From Streptomyces sp. ISL-36 (GTDB lineage Bacteria > Actinomycetota > Actinomycetes > Streptomycetales > Streptomycetaceae): 42,518 nucleotides of DNA. Made by a program: the position numbers and the translations under genes. Of this stretch, positions 15,970 through 27,200 are shown piece by piece (position 1 is the stretch's first letter; each line of letters begins with the position of its first letter). The stretch is taken from contig NZ_JAGGOS010000112.1 of assembly GCF_018614205.1 (NCBI RefSeq), forward strand, positions 1 to 42,518. The letters run 5' to 3'. The notes below the pieces were generated by a model. That model ran no database searches. It saw only the letters and a program-made list of their open reading frames with translations, and was not told the origin of the DNA.

Positions 15970-16596
15970 TCACACCACCAGATGCACCGCCAGGCCCGCG
16001 ATCAACGCGCTGGACGCCAGGGCCGTCACCAGGCGGCCCCGGGGGCCCGTCAGGGTGCGGCCGAGGAGCGCCCCGCCCGTGGCCAGGAAGAGCTGCCAGC
16101 TGGCGGAGGCGACGAGGGCGGCGAGGACGAAGGCCGACCGGTCCACGGCCGTCGCAGGGGCGGAGGGGCCGGTCGCCAGGATCAGGGCCGCGAAGTAGAT
16201 CACGGTCATCGGGTTCAGGACCGTGATGCCGAGGAAGGTCAGATACGCCCGCGGCGGGGTCATCGGGCTCTCGCCGTCCCCTCGCACCGCGAGGCTGCCC
16301 GCGCGGTACGCACGGAGCGCCGTCCATGCCGAGCGGACCGCCAGGGCCACCAGGACGAACGCCGACGCCCAGCTCAGCGGGACCATGACCGGGACGAGCA
16401 GCGGGACGAGCGCCGAGCCGCCCAGGACCGCGATCAGGGCGTAGAGCCCGTCCGCCGTGGCGACACCGAGCGCGGCGCCCGCTCCCGTACGCCAGTCGGT
16501 GCGCGCCGTGACCGCCACCAGGTAGGCGCCGACCGCGCCGACCGGGATCGCGATGCCGTAGCCGGCCAGCAGGCCGGCCACCACCGCGGCGGTCAC
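15970..16596 (-). CDS. LysE/RhtB-family exporter
   Basis: This 208-residue membrane protein has about six hydrophobic segments and the LysE start pattern GIAIPVGAVGAYL. TADGLYALIAVLGGS and LTFLGITVLNPMTVIYF (the conserved NPxxxxxF) follow. Family members export amino acids or derivatives across the plasma membrane. The GTG start at 16596 overlaps the preceding DUF2087 gene by four bases (GTGA), so the two are probably translationally coupled. Being close to amino acid-based biosynthetic genes, it could export a pathway product, but the coupling partner is not biosynthetic. Confidence 0.85.
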   Translation of the reverse strand: MTAAVVAGLLAGYGIAIPVGAVGAYLVAVTARTDWRTGAGAALGVATADGLYALIAVLGGSALVPLLVPVMVPLSWASAFVLVALAVRSAWTALRAYRAGSLAVRGDGESPMTPPRAYLTFLGITVLNPMTVIYFAALILATGPSAPATAVDRSAFVLAALVASASWQLFLATGGALLGRTLTGPRGRLVTALASSALIAGLAVHLVV

Positions 16597-16904
16597 GCGT
16601 CGGACGGGATCGCGCCTCCGGGGGAGCCGGGCTGCTGCTGTCGGCGGTAGGAGGCGCCGTCCCTCGTACGGCAGAGCCGGTCACTGCTCACGAGGTAGCG
16701 GCGCAGGGCCGGGAAGTCGTCGTGAACGGTGAGCAGCGCCTCGTTGACCTCGCGCTCGGTGTAGGAACGGGCCGGGTCGAAGAGGCTCTCGGCCAGATGG
16801 TCGAGGAGCTGCTCGCGGCGCGGGGCCCTGCGCGGGATCGCCTTCAGGCGTCCGGCGGCGGAGAACAGGTCCGCCACCGGGTGGGATGCGGCGTGGGAAG
16901 TCAT
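16593..16904 (-). CDS. DUF2087-domain protein
   Basis: The 103-residue protein carries the DUF2087 pattern: LKAIPRRAPRREQLLDHLAESLFDPARSYTEREVNEALL, then HDDFPALRRYLVSSDRLCRTRDGASYRR. Such domains are small, often fused to or beside HTH regulators, and may bind nucleic acid. The role is not established. It overlaps the LysE-family gene. No clear ribosome site precedes ATG 16904. Confidence 0.75.
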   Translation of the reverse strand: MTSHAASHPVADLFSAAGRLKAIPRRAPRREQLLDHLAESLFDPARSYTEREVNEALLTVHDDFPALRRYLVSSDRLCRTRDGASYRRQQQPGSPGGAIPSDA

Positions 16905-16965
16905 GGGCCGAAGCGTGGCAAGCCGGCCCTGGGCGCGGCAAAGGGTTTTCCCGTACGCCGCCCAG

Positions 16966-16991
16966 GCGGCCGGCTCCCACGGCCCGGCCGC
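16966..16991 (-). terminator. Hairpin after the small ABM-like gene
   Basis: GCGGCCG and CGGCCGC flank a 12-base GC-rich loop, just past the stop of the gene at 17003. It is a moderate terminator candidate. Confidence 0.45.
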
Positions 16992-17002
16992 GGGTGGTGC
17001 CG

Positions 17003-17278
17003 CTAGCGCGTGTCCACGTTCACGGCTTCGTACAGCTGCGGTTCGACCATCGGCATGTCGTTCTCCTGGAAGATCGGCCCGGCCTTCTCCCTGAACGCCA
17101 TGAACGCCTCCCTCGAATCCCAGAGGTCGACCACGAGCCAGCCGTCGTCCGCCGGGGCCCCGGCGTGGGAGATGAAGCCGTCGACCGGCCACCACGACGC
17201 CTTGTGGATGGCCGCGTGGCTGGCCTGGTACTTCTCCTTCGTGACGCCCGGCAACTCGATGATGACGATGACTGCCAT
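17003..17278 (-). CDS. Small ABM/EthD-like dimeric alpha-beta barrel protein
   Basis: The 91-residue protein begins MAVIVIIELPGVTKEKYQAS and includes ISHAGAPADDGWLVVDLWDSREAFMAF. This is the alternating strand-helix pattern of antibiotic-biosynthesis-monooxygenase-like or stress-responsive dimeric barrel folds. Some members are cofactor-free oxygenases and others have no known activity. It lies about 100 bases downstream of the indigoidine-type NRPS on the same strand, so it may act on its product. The ribosome site before ATG 17278 is weak. Confidence 0.65.
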   Translation of the reverse strand: MAVIVIIELPGVTKEKYQASHAAIHKASWWPVDGFISHAGAPADDGWLVVDLWDSREAFMAFREKAGPIFQENDMPMVEPQLYEAVNVDTR

Positions 17279-17379
17279 GAGGGTGACCGCCTTCCGCTGT
17301 CCGTACGGGGGGAGGGTGTGGGCGCCTCTCAGTCGAGCAGCGCTCGGGAGACGCCGCACCGTGACGGCGGCCATCCGGA

Positions 17380-20300
17380 CTACTGACCCAGGCGGTATCT
17401 GATCTTCTTCACCAGTTCCTGCAGGTCCGGCTTCCGCAGCAGGCTGTAGTGGTCCGCGTCCAGCTCCACCACCGTCGGCGGGTGCGCCGACCAGCCCTCC
17501 GTACCCTCCAGGAAGGAGTAGTCGTCGCCCCGCGCCTTGAAGATCGTCACCGGGCAGTCCACCCGCCGTTCCGTCAGCTCACGGAAGGTGTAGGTGAACT
17601 CGAAGGTCTGCTCCACGATGGCGACGATCCGCCGGATCAACTCCGGGTCGAGGGACGGGAAGCGCTCCGACACGTACGCCAGGAAGGACTCCCGGTCCGT
17701 GGCCGGCACGTCCTGGAGCGCTCCGGAGAAGACGGAGTGGAGGATGGTGACGAAGGCGGGGTCGGCGTACGACGCGCGGCCCGCCGCCGACTCCGACCGC
17801 ACCTTCGGCGAGCCCGGCGCGATGAGGAAGAGGTGCTCGACCCGCTCCCCCGCGGCCTCCAGCAGATGCGCCGACTCGAAGGCCACCCGCGCGCCGAAGG
17901 AGTATCCCCACAGCGTGTACGGCCCCGCCGGCTGCCGTCGCCGGATGGCCGCCACGTCGGCCGCCGCCATCTCCCGGATCGTGGCGTACGGCGTCTCGCC
18001 CCGGTTGATGCCGTGGGCCTGCACACCGTAGAAGGGCCGGTCGATGCCGACCTCCTCGGCGAGGAACCGCAGGTTCATGGTGTAGCCGCCGAGCCCCGGC
18101 CAGCAGTGGACCGGTGACTGCGCGCCGTCCGCGTGCAGGCGGACGAGCCGGGAGGCCGGGGCCGCGGCCGCGCCGTCCACACGGTGGGCAAGCTTCTCGA
18201 TCGTCGGGCACTCGAAGAGGATCTGGAGCGGCAGCGAGGCGTCGAACTCCCGGTTGACCTTCGTGATCAGGGCCACCGCGATGAGCGAGTTGCCGCCGGA
18301 CTCGAAGAAGTCGTCCTGGACGGAGACGGCCGCCGGTTCCTCGGCGTTCTCGTACTTCAGCGCCGTCGCCCAGATCTCGGCCAGGCGCTTCTCCGTACGG
18401 GTACGGGGAGCGACCTGGGGACGGCCGTGCAGTCCGGCGTTGACGACGGCCAGCTCGCCGAGCGCCTTCGCGTCGACCTTGCCGTTGGCGGAGAGCGGGA
18501 GCCGGTCCAGGACCACGACCCGGTTGGGGATCATGTAGTCGGGCAGGTGGCGGGCGAGGTCGTCGCGGATCATCTCCGCCGGGCCCTTCATGTGGACCGT
18601 GTCCTCGTACATCCCCTCGCTGAGCCGCTGCTCCTCGCTGACCCGGCCGCCGACGAAGAAGTACGAGGGGCCGGTCGGGAGCCCGGCGGCGTCCAGGATC
18701 GCGTCCATGCGGCGGGCGGCCGGAAGCGCGTGGCCGGACATGGAGCTGTAGCCGGAGGCCATGAAACCGAGGCCGTGTCCGCCGAGTTGGAGCCGCTGGA
18801 GGGTGCGTCCGAGGTCGATGTACGAGAGCCGGGCGTCGGCCGTGCGGCTGACGACGGTGACGCCGAGGCTCGCGCGTTCGTAGACCGCCTGGTTGATGGC
18901 GATGACGTGCTTCTTCTCGACGAGGTCGGCGGAGACGGGCCACAGGGCGCCGTCGCGGTACCGGTACTGGCCTGCCGGAAGGTCGGCGATCCGGCCGGGG
19001 TGCGCCTGGACGTAGAGGTCGACCTCCGGCTCGGCGCGGCTCGTCTCGTCGTACGGGACGATCTCGAAGGCGCCCGAGTCGGGCCGTGGCCGGATGTCGA
19101 GGCCGTATCCGGGCAGGATCTCCTCGAAGAGGCCGACCATATGGCCCGTCTCTATCTCCAGGACCTCACGGATGTTGTTCTTGTAGACCGGTTCGACGGC
19201 GGACTCCTTGCCGAGGAAGCGGACGCGGAGGAAGGGCTCGCCCTCGGCGGCGACGGGCTCGATCAGATGCAGCCGGTGGTGGACGGGGTGGTAGTAGTAC
19301 GTCCCCGATTCGACGCCGGCGATCCCGCGCGTCTCCACGTACAGCTGGGTCGCGTAGAGGGCTCCGGGCGAGGCGTAGCCGTACTTGGGCAGGAGCCGCT
19401 CCTCGCTGCCGAACTGCCCGAACCAGCGCAGCACGGCGCCGAGGTCGGCGGCGGTGAGGGTGCCGACGGCGCGCGAGCCGATGCCCTCCGGGCGGCGGTC
19501 GAGGGCGGCGAGGATGTCGGCGGCGCTCACCTCGCCGCCCTCGTAGAAGCGGTAGGTCTTGCGGGCGAAGACCGTCCGGCGCACCTTCTCCGGCGGGGTG
19601 CGGCCGGGCAGTTCCACCACCGGGCGGCCGGCGAGGTCGGCGGCGTCGCGGGTGCCGGCGTTGGAGAGCTGGGCCCTGACCTGGAGCTTGCTCTCCTTGG
19701 ACTGGTGGTGGGCGCCGTGGTTGCCCTGGTCCATCAGGGCGGCTTCCTTCGGGGAGAGCTCGACGCAGGCGACGAGGTTCTGGAAGCCGGTACGGGGCTC
19801 GTTCCTGACGATGACGGCCGCGTTCTTGACCCAGTCGTGCTGCTCGATGGCGAGGGCGATCTCGTCCAGTTCGACGCGGAAGCCGCGGAGCTTGATCTGG
19901 TTGTCGGCGCGGCCGGCGAACTGGACGGTGCCGTCGTCGTCGACGTGGGCGAGGTCGCCCGTGCGGTAGAGCCGTTCGCCGCCCTCGTGGGTGATGAAAC
20001 GTTCCTCCGTCAGCTCGGGACGGTCCAGGTACCCCCGCGCCACCTGGACCCCGCCGATGCACAGCTCGCCGTCGAGGATGTGGAAGGTGGTGTCGTACGC
20101 CGGTCTGCCGATGGGTATCGCGGCGGGACCGCCGGCGACGGTGGCGCGGTCGACGGTGTGGGAGGAGGCGTTGATGGTGCACTCGGTGGGGCCGTAGAGG
20201 TTGACCAGTTCGGTCTCGGGCGGCAGCTCGGCCAGGAGCTGTACGGCGAGGTTCCGGGAGAGGATCTCGCCGCCGGAGTAGACCCGGCGGAGGGTCGTGC

Positions 20301-21093
20301 AGGTGGCGAGGCGCTCGGTGTCGAGGAGCGCCTGGAGGAGCGTGGGGACGCACTGGAGCATGGTCGCGCCGTGGGCACGGACGGTGTCGATCAGCCCCTC
20401 CGGGTCGCGGTAGACCCCGGGCGGTCCCACCGCGGTCCGGGCGCCGACGGCGGGGGCGAGGATCTCCCACTGGGCGGCGTCGAAGCTCATCGGGGTCTTC
20501 TGGAGGACGACGGCTCCGGGGCCCAGACCGTGTTCGGCGGCCATCCAGCGCATCTGGGCGACGATGGAGCGGTGCTCGACCATGACGCCCTTGGGCTTGC
20601 CGGTGGAGCCGGAGGTGTAGATGACGTACGCGAGCTGCCGCTCGTCCAACGCGGTCGGGAGGGCCGGCTGTTGGTCGCCGGTGGTGCGCCAGGCGTGCTG
20701 GACGGCGTCCTCGAGGGTGACGACGGTGGTGCCGGGCGGCGCGAGTTCGGTGACGCGGTCGCGGAAGCGCTCCTGGGTGACGACGATACGGGCGCCGCTG
20801 TCCTCGATCATGTAGCGCAGGCGTTCCTCGGGGTACTCCGGGGAGAGCGGGACGTAGGCCCCGCCCGAGCAGACGACACCCCAGGTCCCGATCACCAGTT
20901 CGAGTGACGGTTCGAGGTGGACCCCGACGCAGTCGTCGGCGGTGACGCCGAGGGAGCGGAGGCGGGCGGCGAGGACGGCTGCACCTTCGTGGAGCTCGCG
21001 GAAGGTGAGGGTCTCGTCGGCGAAGACGACGGCGGTGTCGTCGGGCCGGGCGTCCGCCTCGGCGCGGAGCAACTGGTCGAGCGTGGAGAGCAT
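17380..21093 (-). CDS. Indigoidine-synthetase-type NRPS (A-Ox-T-TE)
   Basis: A single-module 1237-residue synthetase matching BpsA/IndC in order and in whole motifs. The adenylation domain has YTSGSTGKPKG (159-169), NLYGPTECT (298-306), YRTGD (376-380) and RADNQIKLRGFRVEL (395-409). A flavin oxidase domain is inserted before the last A motif (about 500-825, ARKTYRFYEGG ... YFFVGG), then LSANGKVD. The carrier has Ser936 in GGNSL, and the thioesterase has GYSFG with Ser1065 and the late HYSLL His. BpsA cyclises and oxidises L-glutamine to the indigoidine monomer. The usual indA/indB neighbours are absent, so another product is possible. GAAGGG precedes the ATG. Confidence 0.92.
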   Translation of the reverse strand: MLSTLDQLLRAEADARPDDTAVVFADETLTFRELHEGAAVLAARLRSLGVTADDCVGVHLEPSLELVIGTWGVVCSGGAYVPLSPEYPEERLRYMIEDSGARIVVTQERFRDRVTELAPPGTTVVTLEDAVQHAWRTTGDQQPALPTALDERQLAYVIYTSGSTGKPKGVMVEHRSIVAQMRWMAAEHGLGPGAVVLQKTPMSFDAAQWEILAPAVGARTAVGPPGVYRDPEGLIDTVRAHGATMLQCVPTLLQALLDTERLATCTTLRRVYSGGEILSRNLAVQLLAELPPETELVNLYGPTECTINASSHTVDRATVAGGPAAIPIGRPAYDTTFHILDGELCIGGVQVARGYLDRPELTEERFITHEGGERLYRTGDLAHVDDDGTVQFAGRADNQIKLRGFRVELDEIALAIEQHDWVKNAAVIVRNEPRTGFQNLVACVELSPKEAALMDQGNHGAHHQSKESKLQVRAQLSNAGTRDAADLAGRPVVELPGRTPPEKVRRTVFARKTYRFYEGGEVSAADILAALDRRPEGIGSRAVGTLTAADLGAVLRWFGQFGSEERLLPKYGYASPGALYATQLYVETRGIAGVESGTYYYHPVHHRLHLIEPVAAEGEPFLRVRFLGKESAVEPVYKNNIREVLEIETGHMVGLFEEILPGYGLDIRPRPDSGAFEIVPYDETSRAEPEVDLYVQAHPGRIADLPAGQYRYRDGALWPVSADLVEKKHVIAINQAVYERASLGVTVVSRTADARLSYIDLGRTLQRLQLGGHGLGFMASGYSSMSGHALPAARRMDAILDAAGLPTGPSYFFVGGRVSEEQRLSEGMYEDTVHMKGPAEMIRDDLARHLPDYMIPNRVVVLDRLPLSANGKVDAKALGELAVVNAGLHGRPQVAPRTRTEKRLAEIWATALKYENAEEPAAVSVQDDFFESGGNSLIAVALITKVNREFDASLPLQILFECPTIEKLAHRVDGAAAAPASRLVRLHADGAQSPVHCWPGLGGYTMNLRFLAEEVGIDRPFYGVQAHGINRGETPYATIREMAAADVAAIRRRQPAGPYTLWGYSFGARVAFESAHLLEAAGERVEHLFLIAPGSPKVRSESAAGRASYADPAFVTILHSVFSGALQDVPATDRESFLAYVSERFPSLDPELIRRIVAIVEQTFEFTYTFRELTERRVDCPVTIFKARGDDYSFLEGTEGWSAHPPTVVELDADHYSLLRKPDLQELVKKIRYRLGQ

Positions 21094-21293
21094 GAACGTG
21101 CCCTTCGTCTGGGGCCCAGGGGGCCGGGTTCCGGGGGCCGGGTTCGGGGCCGGGGCCCAGGGGGGCCTGGCCCAGGCGGCCTGGCCCCGAGAGAGGCCGG
21201 GCCCCCGCGGATCGGGCCCCCGCGGGCCGGGGAAGGCCCGACCCGCGGGGGGCCTGCGCGGCAAGAGGCGGTGAAGGCGGCCGGCGGGAACGG
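21094..21293. other. Extremely G/C-rich gap upstream of the NRPS
   Basis: The plus strand has many G-runs of 3-6 (GGGGGCCGGGTTCCGGGGGCC and similar) and near-repeats of GGGGCC, so hairpins and G-quadruplexes are possible. I see no gene and no clear promoter. It separates the NRPS start from the operon B tail gene on the same strand. Confidence 0.5.
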
Positions 21294-21949
21294 TCAGCGG
21301 TAGATGAGGAGTTCCCGCTCCCTCGCGCCCCACAGTTCGTACCGCGTCCGCACCAGCGGGCGGCCCGAGTAGAGGCGGATCAGGGTCGCCGCGTCGCCCG
21401 TGTAGCGGGCCGGAGGGCGGTCGGGGATCTCGTTGCCGAGGACGACCGGCGACGGGCGGTCCTCCAGCGCGGCCACCAGACGCGGCGTCTCCCGCTTGCG
21501 GCTGGTCACCGCCAGCAGCGGGAGAGCCAGGTCCAGGCTCGCCGCCCCGCAGTACGCGCCCGGTTCGCCGAAGGCCTCCCGGACGTCGCCCGCGTGGACC
21601 CACTCGCCCAGCGCCACCGCGTCCAGCGTCCCGTCCGACGTCTCCGCGATCACCGGACCCGCCTCCGAGAAGCCCCGCTCCAGCTCGTCCAGGATCCGTC
21701 CCAGCGGCCAGGACTCCCGCTCGGCGACATCGGCCGCGTTCGCGTCCGGCAGGAAGACGCCCTCCTCCAGGCGGCCTTCGACGATCCGGACGAGGGCCGC
21801 CCCGCAGTGGGCCAGCACCTCCCGGACCGTCCAGCCCGGGCAGGCCGTCCGCAGGTCGAAGAACTCCTCCGGCGTACGGCGCAACAGCGGCATCAGCGCG
21901 TCCCGTTCCGTCCGCAGCAGACGGTCCGGGAGCCATGGATCGCGGACCA

Positions 21950-21950
<1 letters not shown>
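21294..21950 (-). CDS. Mycothiol-dependent maleylpyruvate isomerase-family protein
   Basis: The 218-residue protein has the DinB-like MDMPI N-terminal domain: CPGWTVREVLAHCGA (37-51) and the metal-binding GEWVHAGDVREA (His in WVHAGD). Members of this actinobacterial family typically use mycothiol as cosubstrate in isomerisation or detoxification. The ATG overlaps the ahcY stop in ATGA, so it is co-translated with the SAM-cycle set, an unusual place for it. It could isomerise a pathway intermediate or remove electrophiles. The substrate is unknown. Confidence 0.75.
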
Positions 21951-23354
<1,404 letters not shown>

Positions 23355-23362
<8 letters not shown>

Positions 23363-24209
23363 GAACAACGCTCCTTGACGCGTGAATCGTGCGATGGATT
23401 TCGAGGGCCGCCGTCGATCTGTTCAACGTGATGTAGTGCAGGCCCGGCGCCCCTTCGTCGAGCAGCCGCAGGCCCATCGCGGTCGCATGCTCGACACCGA
23501 TCCGGTACGCCGCGGCCGGATCGTCCCTGGCGGACTCCAGCCGGTGCGCCAGGTCCTCCGGGAACGCGGCGTCGCTCAGTTCGGCGAACCGGCGGATCTG
23601 TCGGACGTCGGTCGCCGGCATGATCTCCGGAATGATCGGGATGTCACAGCCGGCCGCCGCGACCCGGTCCCGCAGCCGGAGATAGTCCTCGGGGTCGAAG
23701 AACATCTGCGTGATGGCGTAGTCGGCGCCCGCCCGGCACTTCGCGACGAAGTGCGCGAGGTCGCTCGCGGGGTCCGGCGACCGCGGATGGCCTTCGGGGA
23801 AGGCCGCCACCCCGATCCGGAAGTCGCCCGAGGACCGCACCAGCTCGATCAGTTCGTACGCGTACGTGAGCCCCTGCGGGTGCGGCGTCCAGGCGCCGCG
23901 CGGATCGCCCGGAGGGTCGCCGCGCAGCACGAGCACGTCCCGTACCCCCGCGTCGGCGTAGGCGCCGATGATGGCCCGCAGCTCCTTCACCGAGTGGCCG
24001 ACCGCCGTCAGATGAGCGACGGGGCGCAGGGTCGTCTCCGCGACGATCCGCTTCGTGACCTCGATGGTGCGGTCGCGGGACGAGCCGCCGGCGCCGTACG
24101 TCACCGAGACGAAGTCGGGCGCGAGCGCCTCCACCCGCCGGATCGCGTCCCACAGCACCGTCTCTCCGCGCTCGCTCTTGGGCGGGAAGAACTCGAAGGA
24201 GAACGTCAC
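23355..24209 (-). CDS. metF: Methylenetetrahydrofolate reductase
   Basis: The 284-residue FAD enzyme makes 5-methyl-THF, the methyl donor for MetH. FSFEFFPPKSERGE at the start, FVSVTYGAGGSSRDRT, VLVLRGDPPGD and YAITQMFFDPEDY are diagnostic. The GTG start at 24209 overlaps the metH stop (GTGA), and the end overlaps ahcY, giving tight translational coupling. The length is typical. Confidence 0.95.
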
Positions 24210-27200
24210 CGCCGGCCTCCCGCGTTGAAGTAGCTCGCCTCCGGGTGGTGGACGACGATCGCGTCCGTCGACTGCTCGGGGTGCAGCTGGTACTCCTCCG
24301 ACAGCTCGACGCCGATCCGCTCCGGACGCAGCAGCTCGGCGATCTTCGCCCGGTCCTCCAGGTCCGGGCAGGCGGGGTAGCCGAGCGAGTAGCGGCAGCC
24401 CCGGTACTCGGTGCGCAGCATCCCCTCGATGCCCGCGGGCTCCGAGGCTCCCGCGATGCCCCACTCCTCGCGCACCCGCGCGTGCCAGTACTCGGCCAAC
24501 GCCTCGGCCAACTGCACGGACAGCCCGTGCAGTTCGAGGTAGTCGCGGTAGCGGTCGGCGGCGAAGAGCCGTGCGGTCTCCTCGCCGATCCGGGAGCCGA
24601 CCGTCACCACCTGCAGGGCCAGGACGTCGACCTCGCCGGAGTCCTCGGCGCGGAAGAAGTCGGCGAGGCAGAGGCGGCGGCCCCGCTGCTGGCGGGGGAA
24701 GGAGAAGCGGGTCCGCTCGCCTCCCTCCTCGTCCAGGACGATCAGGTCGTCGCCCTTGGACACACAGGGGAAGTAGCCGTGGACCACGGCCGCTTCGAGG
24801 AGGTGGTCCGTCTGGAGCCGGTCCAGCAGGCCGCGCAGCCGCGGCCGGCCCTCCGACTCGATGGTGCCGGCGTCCTTCAGGCCCCACTGGCCCTTGAAGA
24901 GCGCGCCCTCGTCGAGCCAGGAGGCGTACTCGGCGAGCTGAATGCCCCGGGTGACGCGGGTGCCGAGGAACGGCGGCTCGGGGACGGGGTGGTCGGTGGC
25001 CACGTCCGAGCGGCCGGCCGGCTCCGGCTCCCGTACGTCCAGGACGGGCGCCTCCCGGCGGGGCACCCGCCGCTGCTTCAGCTCGGGCAGTACGGCTCCG
25101 CGAACGCCCCGCTTGATCCCCATCAGGGCGTCCATCAGCCGCAGGCCCTCGAAGGCGTCCCGGGCGTAGCGGACCTCGCCCTGGTAGATCTCGTGGAGGT
25201 CCTGCTCGACGTAGGCGCGGGTCAGGGCGGCGCCGCCCAGGATCACCGGGAACCGCTCGGCCAGCCCGCGGCCGTTGAGCTCCTCCAGGTTCTCCTTCAT
25301 GATCACCGTGGACTTGACCAGCAGTCCGGACATGCCGATCACATCGGCCCGGTGCTCCTCGGCCGCCTCCAGGATCGCGGAGACGGGCTGCTTGATCCCG
25401 ATGTTGACGACGTTGTAGCCGTTGTTGGACAGGATGATGTCGACGAGGTTCTTCCCGATGTCGTGGACATCGCCCCGGACGGTCGCGAGGACGATGGTGC
25501 CCTTGCCCTCGTCGTCCGTCTTCTCCATGTGGGGTTCGAGGTACGCCACGGCCGTCTTCATGACCTCGGCGGACTGGAGCACGAACGGCAGCTGCATCCG
25601 GCCGGAGCCGAACAGCTCACCGACCGTCTTCATGCCCTCCAGCAGGGTGTCGTTGACGATGTCCAGAGCGGGGCGCGACTCCAGCGCCTCCTCCAGGTCC
25701 GCCTCCAAGCCGTTCTTCTCGCCGTCGACGATCCGCGCCCGCAGCCGTTCCTCCAGCGGCAGCGCGAGCAGCTCCTCGGCCCTGCCGGCCTTCAGGGACT
25801 TCGCGGTGGCGCCCTCGAAGAGCTCCAGCAGGCGCTGGAGCGGGTCGTACCCCTCCCGCCTGCGGTCGTGGATCAGATCGAGGGCGACCTCGACCTGCTC
25901 CGGTTCCAGCCGCGCGATCGGCAGGATCTTCGACGCGTGCACGATCGCCGAATCGAGACCGGCCTTCACGCACTCGTCGAGGAAGACCGAGTTCAGCACG
26001 ATCCGCGCCGCCGGGTTGAGCCCGAAGGAGATGTTGGAGAGCCCCAGCGTGGTCTGCACCTCGGGATGGCGGCGCTTGAGCTCGCGGATCGCCTCGATCG
26101 TGTGGAGGCCGTCCTTGCGGGACTCCTCCTGCCCGGTACAGATCGTGAACGTCAGGCAGTCGATCAGGATGTCGGACTCCCTGATCCCCCACTTCCCGGT
26201 GAGATCGGCGATGAGCCGCTCGGCGATAGCGACCTTCGCCTCGACCGTCCTGGCCTGGCCCTCCTCGTCGATGGTCAGCGCCATCAGCGCCGCCCCGTGC
26301 TCCCTGGCGAGCGCCGTGACCCGCGCGAACCGCGACTCGGGCCCGTCGCCGTCCTCGTAGTTGACGGAGTTGATCACCGCCCGTCCGCCGATCTTCTCCA
26401 GCCCGGCCCGCAGCACCTCGATCTCGGTGGAGTCGAGGACGATCGGCAGGGTGGACGCGGTCGCGAAACGGCCGGCCAGCTCGGCCATGTCGGCCGCGCC
26501 GTCCCGCCCCACGTAGTCCACGCACAGGTCGAGCAGGTGCGCGCCCTCGCGGATCTGGTCGCGGGCCATCTCCACGCAGTCGTCCCAGCGGCCCTCCAGC
26601 ATCGCCTCGCGGAACTTCTTCGAGCCGTTGGCGTTGGTCCGCTCCCCGATGGCCAAGTAGGACGCGTCCTGGCGGAACGGGACGTGGCTGTAGAGCGAGG
26701 ACGCGCCCGGCTCCGCGACCGGGGTGCGCGCCGGCACCGCCGCGCCCCGGACCCGGTCCACGACCGCCCGCAGGTGCTCCGGGGTCGTACCGCAGCAGCC
26801 GCCGACGAGCGCCGGACCGTACTCACGGACGAAACGCTCCTGGGCGTCGGCCAGTTCGGCCGGCGAGAGCGGATAGTGGGCGCCGTCCTTGCCGAGGACG
26901 GGCAGCCCGGCGTTCGGCATGACCGACAGCGCGACACCGGCGTGCCGGGAGAGGTAGCGCAGGTGCTCGGCCATCTCGGCGGGCCCCGTCGCACAGTTCA
27001 GCCCGATCATGTCGATGCCGAGCGGCTCCAGGGCGGAGAGCGCCGCCCCGATCTCCGAGCCCAGCAGCATCGTCCCGGTCGTCTCCACCGTCACCTGGAC
27101 GATCAGCGGCAGATCGAGTCCGCACCACTCCAGGGCCCGGCGGGCGCCGATGACGGCCGCCTTCGTCTGCAGCAGGTCCTGCGAGGTCTCGATCAGCAGG

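Noticed and set aside
17380..21936. A 1518-codon frame for the NRPS
   Set aside because: The homologous start is ATG 21093 with a ribosome site. The extra N-terminal part is GC-rich shadow of the MDMPI-family gene and the gap.
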